DNA from: Marivirga salinae
Lineage (GTDB): Bacteria > Bacteroidota > Bacteroidia > Cytophagales > Cyclobacteriaceae
Assembly: GCF_030503855.1 (NCBI RefSeq)
Contig: NZ_CP129971.1
Span: 317,501-381,500, forward strand
Length of the DNA: 64,000 nucleotides
Direction of reading: 5' to 3'
The notes below the pieces were generated by a model. The model was not told where the DNA came from, did not search any database, and saw nothing but the letters and a program-made list of their open reading frames with translations. This document shows, in pieces, positions 19,100 to 27,252 of this stretch (position 1 is its first letter; the number at the start of each line of letters is the position of its first letter). The position numbers were made by a program, and so were the translations under genes.

Positions 19100-19450
19100 T
19101 TAGGGCGCATTTGGTGATATAATGAGCCTAAATAAAGTATAAAAGTAATTTTGATAAGCTTTTTCTACGCATTCAAGTATTGTGAAATCCTCTGTATTGG
19201 GATTAGGAATTTCTAACAACAAATCAAATGAATGGAATAAATTGAATTGCATTACTGGCAAAAGCACATCGTAAGCCATCATGCGATATTCCGCTTGTGG
19301 CTTTTCTTTTTCGCTTTGCTCTGTTTTCTCAACCTTTTCAGAAATATCAGCAACATAAGGTTGCTGAAAAAATAACAATACAGCCATTGCCAGTCCAAAT
19401 ATTAGACTGCCTGATTGCTTAATTGACCTTATGTTATTTTTCCTTTTCAT
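19100..19450 (-). CDS. Small single-helix membrane protein
   Basis: A 116-residue protein: a basic N-terminus (MKRKNNIRSIKQSG), one hydrophobic segment (LIFGLAMAVLLFFQQPYV), a Lys/Glu-rich linker and a hydrophobic C-terminal region. It lies 130 bases upstream of secDF on the same strand. I recognise no family; base and codon use look like those of its neighbours. Function unknown. Confidence 0.55.
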   Translation of the reverse strand: MKRKNNIRSIKQSGSLIFGLAMAVLLFFQQPYVADISEKVEKTEQSEKEKPQAEYRMMAYDVLLPVMQFNLFHSFDLLLEIPNPNTEDFTILECVEKAYQNYFYTLFRLIISPNAP

Positions 19451-19545
19451 TCTTAGGGATGCAAATGTAATTAAAAATCAGGAAATTCAATATAAAAAGA
19501 TAAACTGATCACTTTCCACCACAAAACTTCAGAAGAAAACATATG

Positions 19546-19785
19546 GTAGCCAAAGGCTACTTGTACTTTAACCACTGAGTTGCACAGAGGATTTCGCAAA
19601 GGCCACAAATATTATAATTCTTTACCATGAATTCCTATCTAAAAGGGAATCAAACATACCTTATATATGTTTGATTGAGCTAATTCGTATATTAGAGAGC
19701 CTAACAACAGCTTTAGCTGTTCCTTTGTGTTACTTTGTGAAATACTTAGAGAATCTCTGTGGTTAAGAGAAAAGCCTTAGGCTTT
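19546..19785. repeat. Dispersed palindromic intergenic repeat, copy 1
   Basis: This element occupies most of the 394-base gap 19451-19844, which holds no gene. It starts with the hairpin GTAGCC-AAA-GGCTAC (19546-19560), then AACCAC (19570). It ends with GTGGTT (19759-19764) and the hairpin AAAGCC-TTA-GGCTTT (19771-19785). Its halves are inverted copies of each other, and its right half, reverse-complemented, matches the left half of the copy at 61703-61978 over more than 80 bases. The architecture suggests a non-autonomous, MITE-like or REP-like element. Confidence 0.7.
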
Positions 19786-19844
19786 CCTTTTGTTATCTCT
19801 TATGTTTTTCCCTCGGCCTCACCATTCCAAACATTAAGCGAGTG

Positions 19845-21938
19845 TCATGAAATTCTGCTCCAATTAAGATTCTTCTTTTTCTGATTTTCAACTTGCTGGC
19901 GGATCAAGCTATTTTCTTCCATTTCCAGATTTGGATCCTTAGCAATTATTGCCTGTGCACTTTGTCTTGCAATGGATAAAATGGGTTCATCCTCTCTTAA
20001 ATCACCAATCAATAAATCTAATTGCCCGCTTTGCTGAGTGCCCATCATATCACCTGGCCCCCTTAAATTCATATCTACTTGAGCAATTTCGAAACCATCG
20101 GTAGTACGAACCATAGTTTCAATCCTTGTTCTAGCTTCTTTGCTTAATTTATAACTACTTACCAATACACAATAGGATTGCTCAGCACCACGCCCCACTC
20201 TTCCGCGTAACTGATGCAATTGCGCTAATCCAAAACGTTCCGCATTTTCAATTACCATCAATGACGCATTCGGCACATTCACACCCACCTCAATTACAGT
20301 AGTAGCCACCATTATTTTGGTTTCTCCTTTTACAAATCGAGCCATTTCAAAATCTTTATCAGCAGCTTTCATTTTTCCATGCACAATGCTGATCGGGTAT
20401 TCAGGAAATGCCCTTGCTATACTTTCATAGCCATCCATTAAATCTTTCAAATCCAGCTTTTCTGATTCTTCAATCAATGGATAAACCACATAAACTTGCC
20501 TGCCTTTTTTTATTTCCTTTTTTAAAAATCCATTTAATTTAAGTCGGTTAGCATCATATTGATGAATAGTTTTGATGGGCTTTCGACCTTTTGGCAATTC
20601 ATCGATTATGGAAATATCCAAATCTCCATAAACTGACATGGACAGAGTTCTAGGGATTGGTGTGGCAGTCATAATCAAAACGTGAGGTACGAAATTTTCA
20701 TTCTTTTTCCACAAACGTGCTCTTTGTGCTACGCCATAGCGATGTTGTTCATCCACAATCGCTAAACCTAAATTTTGAAACTGAACTACTTCCTCCAAAA
20801 GTGCATGAGTTCCTACCAATATTTTTAACTCGCCCGACTTCAAACTTTCGTGAATTTCTCTTCTTGCTTTGGTTTTGGTAGAACCTGTAAGTAAAGCAAT
20901 AGTAACCCCAATTTTATCTGCAAATTCTTTTAAGCCTTCATAATGTTGATTGGCTAAAATTTGAGTAGGTGCCATTAAGGCAACTTGTGCCCCGCTGTCA
21001 ATAGCGATAAGTGCCGAAATAAAAGCAACAATAGTTTTTCCACTTCCCACATCGCCTTGCAGTAAGCGATTCATTTGCTTGCCACTCTTGAAATCTCCAA
21101 AAATTTCTTTGATTACTTTCTTCTGAGCATCAGTTAATTCAAATGGTAAATGAGATTGATAAAATTCAGTTAGTAGGTCAGTTTTTTGCAGCAATTGACC
21201 TTTGAATTTCTCCAGCCTTACCTTTTTTTGCATCAACAACCGAAGCTGCATAAAAAAGAATTCATCAAACTTCATCCTGAATCGAGCTTTTTGAAGCAAC
21301 TGCTGATTTTTGGGCACATGAATTTGAACCACGGCATCTTTCTTTGCTAAAAAGCCATACTGCTGCAAAATATGAGCTGGAAGTGTTTCAGGGATTCTGT
21401 TGTAAGCTTCTTTTAGTAAAGTTTTCTGAAACTTGAAAATCGCTTTACTGTCTAAATACTTTCTTCTTAAAGTTTCTGATGTTGAATAAACCGGTTGAAG
21501 AAATTCATTTTGTGAAACAGCAGGAGTTAGCACTTCCAATTCCGGATGCGCCATAGTGTATTTACTTCCAAAGCGCTTTGGCTGACCATAAACCACATAA
21601 TCTACCCCAATTTTTAATTTAGGGCTGATCCAATTAATCCCACTAAACCAAACCAATTCTATGGTACCGGTTTCATCTGCAAATTGTACTGCCAATCGTT
21701 GTTTACGTCCAGCACCTACCAACTGCTTTGATCGAATTTGTCCCTTTACTTGTACATTGGACATTTCTCCTTGAAGCTCTCTTACCTTAAAAAACTTCGT
21801 TCTGTCTTCATATCGAAAAGGATAATGCTGTAATAAATCGGCATAAGTGAAGATTCCTAACTCCTTATTGATGTGGGCTGCCTTTTGTGGCCCCATCCCT
21901 TTCAGAAATTCTATGGGTGTTTTGAAAAAGGAGGTCAT
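19845..21938 (-). CDS. recG: ATP-dependent DNA helicase RecG
   Basis: A 697-residue RecG. The N-terminal wedge/OB domain (FLKGMGPQKAAHINKELGIFTYADLLQHYPFRYEDR) binds branched DNA. The helicase core has Walker A LLQGDVGSGKTIVA, DEQH in AIVDEQHRYGV, TATPIPRTL, TTVIEVGVNVPNASLM and QLRGRVGRG. RecG reverses stalled replication forks and branch-migrates Holliday junctions. It starts one base after the gldD stop, so the two are co-transcribed. Confidence 0.95.
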   Translation of the reverse strand: MTSFFKTPIEFLKGMGPQKAAHINKELGIFTYADLLQHYPFRYEDRTKFFKVRELQGEMSNVQVKGQIRSKQLVGAGRKQRLAVQFADETGTIELVWFSGINWISPKLKIGVDYVVYGQPKRFGSKYTMAHPELEVLTPAVSQNEFLQPVYSTSETLRRKYLDSKAIFKFQKTLLKEAYNRIPETLPAHILQQYGFLAKKDAVVQIHVPKNQQLLQKARFRMKFDEFFFMQLRLLMQKKVRLEKFKGQLLQKTDLLTEFYQSHLPFELTDAQKKVIKEIFGDFKSGKQMNRLLQGDVGSGKTIVAFISALIAIDSGAQVALMAPTQILANQHYEGLKEFADKIGVTIALLTGSTKTKARREIHESLKSGELKILVGTHALLEEVVQFQNLGLAIVDEQHRYGVAQRARLWKKNENFVPHVLIMTATPIPRTLSMSVYGDLDISIIDELPKGRKPIKTIHQYDANRLKLNGFLKKEIKKGRQVYVVYPLIEESEKLDLKDLMDGYESIARAFPEYPISIVHGKMKAADKDFEMARFVKGETKIMVATTVIEVGVNVPNASLMVIENAERFGLAQLHQLRGRVGRGAEQSYCVLVSSYKLSKEARTRIETMVRTTDGFEIAQVDMNLRGPGDMMGTQQSGQLDLLIGDLREDEPILSIARQSAQAIIAKDPNLEMEENSLIRQQVENQKKKNLNWSRIS

Positions 21939-21939
21939 C

Positions 21940-22521
21940 TTAATCCCACTCTAAAGTATTCAAACTATGAATTATATCCTTTTTGACATACTCGATGACT
22001 GGCGCCAATGAATCATTTTCTGTTGCGGTTCTAAAATAAAGTGCTCCTCTCAGAAAATTCTCAGTGGAATCGGTAGTGTAAAATTGAAACTGACTTGGTA
22101 CATCTCCTTTCAATTCGGCTACCGAGACTTTTTTCCCAGTTGGGGTCATTAAAATTGTTTCTTGTATGGAACTAGCTTTGATTTGATGTTTTGTTGTTAA
22201 TTTATATGCATCATCAATATTGGTTCTTAAGCTATCTCGATTATTATTGAGAGATTTGTAAGTGATATGAACCTCAGCTATAAATTCTGGATAGAACAAG
22301 GCAAACCAATATCGTCCCCTGTTATAGGATGAATCGGGTAATATTTTAGCATGAGCAGAATACTCAAAACTATAAGGAAATGAATCGGGTAAAGCTTTAT
22401 ATTCATGATCGGGCAAATCAATTCTATTATAACCATTGGGTTTAGGATAATAATCCGCTTCGCAAGCCAAAAATAAAATAGAGATGACAACAGACAGAAT
22501 AATAGTTTTGAATAAATTCAT
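21940..22521 (-). CDS. gldD: Gliding motility lipoprotein GldD
   Basis: A 193-residue lipoprotein (lipobox Cys at residue 20, LFLAC) with the GldD signature [18 protein letters not shown] directly after the signal and the conserved [27 protein letters not shown] and [19 protein letters not shown] segments. GldD is required for gliding and is linked to the type IX secretion machinery of Bacteroidota. In Flavobacterium it lies with gldE and ssb; here it is followed by recG. A TAAATTTG -7 box lies 4 bases upstream of the ATG. Confidence 0.92.
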   Translation of the reverse strand: MNLFKTIILSVVISILFLACEADYYPKPNGYNRIDLPDHEYKALPDSFPYSFEYSAHAKILPDSSYNRGRYWFALFYPEFIAEVHITYKSLNNNRDSLRTNIDDAYKLTTKHQIKASSIQETILMTPTGKKVSVAELKGDVPSQFQFYTTDSTENFLRGALYFRTATENDSLAPVIEYVKKDIIHSLNTLEWD

Positions 22522-22525
22522 AGAA

Positions 22526-22533
22526 CAAATTTA
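22526..22533 (-). promoter_or_regulatory. -7 promoter box of gldD-recG
   Basis: Read on the minus strand, TAAATTTG fits TAnnTTTG exactly and ends 4 bases before the gldD ATG (22521), predicting a leaderless or near-leaderless message. Confidence 0.45.
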
Positions 22534-22659
22534 AGGGCTTAAGTTAATCATAAATATAAATTGAGGAAAGATTTTGAGTAATGAGCTTATTTTTCAGGAT
22601 GTGTAGTTTAAGCAAGTTCGTTTTTCTTTAAATTTAGACCTTTAATAGCAAGTTTTATT

Positions 22660-24081
22660 ATGACCTCAGACGAATTTAGAAAGCATGCCCACTCCATGGT
22701 TGATTGGATGGCGGATTATTTAGATAATGTAGAACAATATCCGGTTATGGCTCAGGTAAAGCCAGGAGATATTAAAGCTAAAATTCCCGAAAGCTTTTCT
22801 GAAGAACCAGAGCAATTTGAAAAGATTTTCAAAGATTTTGAGGATAAAATTATGCCCGGCATCACCCACTGGGAAAGCCCAAATTTCTTTGCCTATTTTC
22901 CGGCATCAAAAAGTAAGCCTTCTATTTTAGGTGAAATGCTGATGAGTACTTTAGGCACTCAAGGAATGGTGTGGCTTACCTCCCCAGCTGCCACCGAATT
23001 AGAAGATCGCATGATGGAATGGATGCGCGATTTGTTAGGCTTATCAACTGATTGGACTGGCTCCATTCAAGATACTGCCTCCACAGGTACATTTAATGCG
23101 CTCATAACCGCCAGAGAAAAAGCTTCTGGTTTTCAGATCAATGAAAAAGGCTTTGCAGGCATGCCGAAATATCGAATTTATGCATCCGAACAAGCACATA
23201 GCTCCATAGATAAAAATGTGAAAATAGCCGGTTTTGGTTATGAAAACCTGGTCAAGATCCCAGTGGATAAAAATTTCGCTATGATTCCAGAGGAGTTAGA
23301 GAAAGCAATTGAAAATGATCTTGCCTCAGGATTTCAACCATTATTTGTTTTAGGTGCAATGGGCACAACCGGCACTACGGCTGTAGATCCTTTAGATGAA
23401 ATCGGAGCTATTTCTCAAAAGTATAAACTTTGGTTTCATGTGGATGCCGCCTATTCTGGTGCAGCATTGATCTGTCCTGAAATGCGTTGGATGAGCAAAG
23501 GCATGGAATTGGCAGACAGCATGGTTTTTAATCCGCATAAATGGTTATTTGTAAACTTTGATTGTAGTCTATATTATGTAAAAGATCCAAAATCATTAAC
23601 TCAAGCATATAGCATAACTCCAGAATATTTAAAAACAGATTTAGATCATGAGGTAAATAATTATCGTGATTGGCATATTCAGCTAGGCAGAAGATTTAGA
23701 GCCTTGAAATTATGGTTTATGTTGAGAAGCTTTGGAGCAGAAAATTTAAGAACTATTATAAGAAATCATTGCGAATGGGCACAATGGTTGAAAACTGACA
23801 TTGAAGCATCTGAAAATTTTGAAATGCTGGCTCCAGTTTCTGTTAATTTGCTTTGCTTTCGATATAATGATCGCAAAATGAATGAGGAAGAGTTGAATAC
23901 ATTCAATGAGAAATTATTGAAAAGCATAAATACTACCGGTAAAATCTTCATCACCCACACCAAACTAAATGGAAAATACACCTTAAGATTAGTAGGCGGT
24001 CATCCCGATTTGAAAAAAGATCATTTGGAACGGGCTTGGGAGCTCATTAAAGAAATATCCAAATCTATTAAGATTACATAA
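22660..24081 (+). CDS. PLP-dependent aromatic-L-amino-acid decarboxylase family protein
   Basis: A 473-residue group II decarboxylase. It has the N-terminal MVDWMADYLDNVEQYPV, the substrate-site segment HWESPNFFAYFPAS, the PLP-stacking and Asp motif WFHVDAAYSGAAL, and the PLP lysine at about 294 in NPHKWLFVNFDCS. The length and N-terminus match tryptophan/tyrosine/DOPA decarboxylases rather than glutamate decarboxylase. The exact substrate cannot be read from the sequence. It is convergent with the ABC permease gene, 4 bases away, and stands alone. Confidence 0.85.
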   Translation: MTSDEFRKHAHSMVDWMADYLDNVEQYPVMAQVKPGDIKAKIPESFSEEPEQFEKIFKDFEDKIMPGITHWESPNFFAYFPASKSKPSILGEMLMSTLGTQGMVWLTSPAATELEDRMMEWMRDLLGLSTDWTGSIQDTASTGTFNALITAREKASGFQINEKGFAGMPKYRIYASEQAHSSIDKNVKIAGFGYENLVKIPVDKNFAMIPEELEKAIENDLASGFQPLFVLGAMGTTGTTAVDPLDEIGAISQKYKLWFHVDAAYSGAALICPEMRWMSKGMELADSMVFNPHKWLFVNFDCSLYYVKDPKSLTQAYSITPEYLKTDLDHEVNNYRDWHIQLGRRFRALKLWFMLRSFGAENLRTIIRNHCEWAQWLKTDIEASENFEMLAPVSVNLLCFRYNDRKMNEEELNTFNEKLLKSINTTGKIFITHTKLNGKYTLRLVGGHPDLKKDHLERAWELIKEISKSIKIT

Positions 24082-24085
24082 ACCC

Positions 24086-24898
24086 CTATTTCTTTGATTT
24101 CTCTCTTATAAAATATATCAATAATGAAAAAATAATGATGTAGAGTACGTTTATTTTATGAAAATCAATACTCGGGAATGATTGTAAACGCATTCGAATT
24201 GGATTTCCATTTGAATAGTAAATACTATTTTCATATAATGGATAGATCATAAGATTAAAAACATCCGGGATTATCAACATTGTTAATAAAGGCAGAATAA
24301 TGATCAAACTCATAAAAACTGTGAAATTTTTAATTAGTAATGATAACAGATAATAGAAAGCACAAAGACTTATAAGATAAGGGAAATATCGAGGTATAAA
24401 CTTTATTAAATAGAAGTGAGAACGTTTTTCAGGATCAATTTGAAATTCCGGCTTTAAAATAAATGTGAGTTCTGAAAATAGTATAATAAATAAGCCTGCA
24501 ATCAAGCAGAAGAGTATCGAGATAAGGATTAAGCTTAAGATTTTTATTGCATCAAAATTAAAAAGTGAATAGGGCGAACGATTTAGCAATGAATACCCAT
24601 TGGCAGCTATTTCCATATAAATGGAACTTGCGACAATCAAACCAATTAAAGAAGGAAGTAAAAAAGACAATATAGAAATATAACCATCGTACACATAAAG
24701 CCATTTATTTGAAAAACCTGATTGCCCAAACATCATATTAAATCTCTGTTCACTTAGATTAATTTGATTGATAAACATACCAGTTAGCAGCACCACTAAT
24801 ATTCCAAAAATAATCCACAGAGGCTTGTATTTTCTGATTTTATAGAACTCAGTAAGAAGAAGTGTTTTTTGAGTGTTTAGTTGATTAACAGTATTCAT
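24086..24898 (-). CDS. ABC-2 type transporter permease
   Basis: A 270-residue protein with six predicted transmembrane helices (for example LWIIFGILVVLLTGMFI, YISILSFLLPSLIGLIVASSIY and ILSLILISILFCLIAGLFIILF). Its start overlaps the end of the ATPase gene upstream by 14 bases, so the pair forms one exporter. The substrate is unknown. This type of two-gene unit often confers self-protection against peptides or exports lipids, but nothing here indicates which. Confidence 0.8.
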   Translation of the reverse strand: MNTVNQLNTQKTLLLTEFYKIRKYKPLWIIFGILVVLLTGMFINQINLSEQRFNMMFGQSGFSNKWLYVYDGYISILSFLLPSLIGLIVASSIYMEIAANGYSLLNRSPYSLFNFDAIKILSLILISILFCLIAGLFIILFSELTFILKPEFQIDPEKRSHFYLIKFIPRYFPYLISLCAFYYLLSLLIKNFTVFMSLIIILPLLTMLIIPDVFNLMIYPLYENSIYYSNGNPIRMRLQSFPSIDFHKINVLYIIIFSLLIYFIREKSKK

Positions 24899-25598
24899 TA
24901 TAAATAGAATTGATAGTTAGCGGTTCATTACTTGCTTTTAAGGTTTGATGGAATACAACCTTCCCTTTTTTAAGGGCTAGGATTTCAGGCTGAAGTTTAT
25001 CTAAAAAATCAAAGTTGTGGCTTGCAATAAGAAAGCTAACCTCATGATTCTGATTTAATTTTTTTATCAAGGCTATTAAATCTTTCACCCCAGCTTGATC
25101 AAGCCCGTTGGTAGGCTCATCCAATAGAATAAGTTCTGGTTTATGAAGAAAAGCAATACCTAATCCAAGCCTTTGTTTCATCCCCATCGAGATGGCTTTC
25201 ACTTTTTTATCTTTCTCATCGGATAAATCAATAATATCCAGTATTTCCGACACTCTGTTTTCTTTTAATTGGTAAAGTTTAGCCACATAAATCAAGTTTT
25301 CTTTTATGCTTAAATGAGGATAAACACAGGCATTACCAATTAATGAGCCCAATATCTGATTGTAAACAGATTTTGGGTAGAGTAAAATATTCTTTTCATT
25401 AAGGCGGACTATGCCTTTATGATTGGTATAAGTTTTTGATAAAATATTGATAAGGGAGGTTTTGCCACTTCCATTTTCTCCGATTACACTCAAAATTGAA
25501 TTCTTATTCATTGTAAAATTGAGGTCTTCCAAAATATGTTGGTTTCCTATTGATAAGGATAAATCTTTTATGCTTAAAATAGCGGTGGTGGACTCCAT
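24885..25598 (-). CDS. ABC transporter ATP-binding protein
   Basis: A 237-residue ATPase with Walker A GENGSGKTSLINIL (about 38-51), Q-loop near 84, signature ISMGMKQRLGLG and Walker B LILLDEPTNGLDQAG, followed by the H-loop in IASHNFDFL. The signature reads SMGMKQR rather than LSGGQ, as in the CcmA/NatA-type drug or lipid exporters. It is the first gene of the two-gene exporter with the permease at 24086-24898. A 19-base palindrome (25755-25773) lies in the 266-base divergent region shared with the next lipoprotein gene. Confidence 0.88.
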   Translation of the reverse strand: MESTTAILSIKDLSLSIGNQHILEDLNFTMNKNSILSVIGENGSGKTSLINILSKTYTNHKGIVRLNEKNILLYPKSVYNQILGSLIGNACVYPHLSIKENLIYVAKLYQLKENRVSEILDIIDLSDEKDKKVKAISMGMKQRLGLGIAFLHKPELILLDEPTNGLDQAGVKDLIALIKKLNQNHEVSFLIASHNFDFLDKLQPEILALKKGKVVFHQTLKASNEPLTINSIYNEYC

Positions 25599-25754
25599 AA
25601 ATTCAAGCTTCTTGTTTTAAGGTGATAAGAATCTTTATAGTTACAGGGCAATTATAATAAATGATTTTTTAAATTACTAATTATTTAGTTTATGATTCAG
25701 ATTTATTAATTAAGAATCCTGATTTCTTTAAGTTTATTGTATTTAGTTGAATTT

Positions 25755-25773
25755 TAGCTATTTAAAATAGCTA
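25755..25773. repeat. Palindrome in divergent region
   Basis: TAGCTATTT and AAATAGCTA face each other around a single A, between the divergent ABC ATPase and lipoprotein genes. It could be an operator, but no regulator gene is adjacent. Confidence 0.35.
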
Positions 25774-25864
25774 TATCTAAGGATAGCCCATGGTGCCAAT
25801 AGGTTATAGGGCGAAAAAATAAGCTAAATTTAAACTTGAATACCTATTTTCAGTTTCCTTTAGC

Positions 25865-26407
25865 ATGAAGAAATTTATTTTACTTTTCTTTTTATCCTGC
25901 ATGGCTTGCTCGGTTAATACTTCCAAAAAGGTAGAGTTGGAAAAGCTAAGATTCAGTTATACTGATGATGCTTACATATTTTTCAGAAATATGAGACAAT
26001 CTCAATATGATTTGGAAGTGATGGAAGAAGGTGGCTGGCGAATTTACAGGCATGAAGACCGACAAGAAGATACAACAGATTTTTATTTCAATGTCACATT
26101 AGTTGTGAATTGGCGAGTGAATAGAGTTTATCCTATAATAGAAATGACAGAGCGTTATAAAAAAGAAGGACTAACTGTAAAATGGAAAGCCTTGGAATCT
26201 GAAAATAGTGGAGAGATCAAATTAGAAGGAAATCGAAGAAGAGATGAAATGCTATTTGTTACCAAACTCTACAACAAAATGACAGAAGAAGTGGAGTTTT
26301 TTATCTCAATTGGGAATAAAAAAACTCCGCTTTTTCCTAATACTGACGCTAAAGAAGCCTTTAGAATTAGCTTATATGATTTTTATCGGATGACAGCTTT
26401 ACTTTAA
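25865..26407 (+). CDS. Hypothetical lipoprotein
   Basis: A 180-residue protein with a lipoprotein signal (FFLSCMACSV; Cys 15 or 17). The mature part is rich in Arg, Glu and aromatics (AYIFFRNMRQSQYDLEVMEEGGWRIYRHEDR) and looks like a mixed alpha/beta periplasmic domain. No family recognised. It overlaps the convergent lipoprotein gene by 4 bases at its 3' end. Confidence 0.65.
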   Translation: MKKFILLFFLSCMACSVNTSKKVELEKLRFSYTDDAYIFFRNMRQSQYDLEVMEEGGWRIYRHEDRQEDTTDFYFNVTLVVNWRVNRVYPIIEMTERYKKEGLTVKWKALESENSGEIKLEGNRRRDEMLFVTKLYNKMTEEVEFFISIGNKKTPLFPNTDAKEAFRISLYDFYRMTALL

Positions 26408-27168
26408 AACTCCTCAAAAACACCATCATCCCATTCCTGCGCTACTTTAATATTCCCCAGTTCTCGCTCATCCCTGCCTGATGAAAGCATAATATCGCCA
26501 TATTCCTGATAATCAGTCCAAACATTTTGAAAACTAGCAGCACTGTCAGACGCATTTCTAAAGTAATCCCATTGCAGTAATAAATGAGATTGAGGATCGA
26601 TATAAGCTTTATATTTATTTTGAGGAGTAAATCCTACTTTCTCAAAAGTAAGGCTGATCACTTCAGCTTCTTCTCCATTTTTGGTAGTGTCTTGTCCAAC
26701 ATATTTTAATTGCACACCAGGATCTTTTAATTTAAAAGGGAAAACCAGCCAATAAGAATCATTCACCCAAATTTGCTTTCCTCTTTCAATGTATTTAGCT
26801 AAAGAATCAGCTTTCGTCAATTCTCTTTCTCCAATTTTCACTCTACCTGTATCTTGATTGATATTAATCAAATAAGTAGACTCTTGACCTGGAAAATCGA
26901 TTCGTACATTGCCAGTGTATTTATCCCATATCAAATCACGAGCTCCTAGAAAATTCCAGGCGATGTATCGAGTATTATTCCAGTTTTCTTCCCCACCATG
27001 AGCTGCTATTACTTTATCAGCAAGCTCAACAGCCTTTTGATCTGATTTAGTAGCATCGAAAGAAGTTGAGTCTTCTTTTGTGGGCTCTTGCTTTTCCTCC
27101 GTTTTTTCGGTTGGCTGACAAGCAAATATTGTAAGGATAAATGTGCTAAGTAGTAGTATGTTTTTCAT
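26404..27168 (-). CDS. LolA-like lipoprotein (DUF6503-like)
   Basis: A 254-residue lipoprotein (LTIFAC, Cys 17) with an acidic Lys/Glu linker and then a beta-rich body (KVIAAHGGEENWNNTRYIAWNFLGARDLIWDKYTGNVRIDF, YLININQDTGRVKIGERE, GEEAEVISLTFEKVGFTPQNKYKAYIDPQSHLLLQWDYFR). This is the pattern of the outer-membrane lipoprotein-sorting (LolA/LolB-like) fold found in many Bacteroidota hypothetical proteins. The fold suggests it binds a lipid or acyl chain; this is inference. Its start lies 84 bases past the stop of the neighbouring large transporter reading on the same strand. Confidence 0.7.
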   Translation of the reverse strand: MKNILLLSTFILTIFACQPTEKTEEKQEPTKEDSTSFDATKSDQKAVELADKVIAAHGGEENWNNTRYIAWNFLGARDLIWDKYTGNVRIDFPGQESTYLININQDTGRVKIGERELTKADSLAKYIERGKQIWVNDSYWLVFPFKLKDPGVQLKYVGQDTTKNGEEAEVISLTFEKVGFTPQNKYKAYIDPQSHLLLQWDYFRNASDSAASFQNVWTDYQEYGDIMLSSGRDERELGNIKVAQEWDDGVFEEF

Positions 27169-27252
27169 AATCTGTTAATTGATTTTACGCTAAATTGTTT
27201 TAATTCTCCTTTGTGAAACTTAGCGTGATCTTCATTTAATTTTGTGGTTAAA

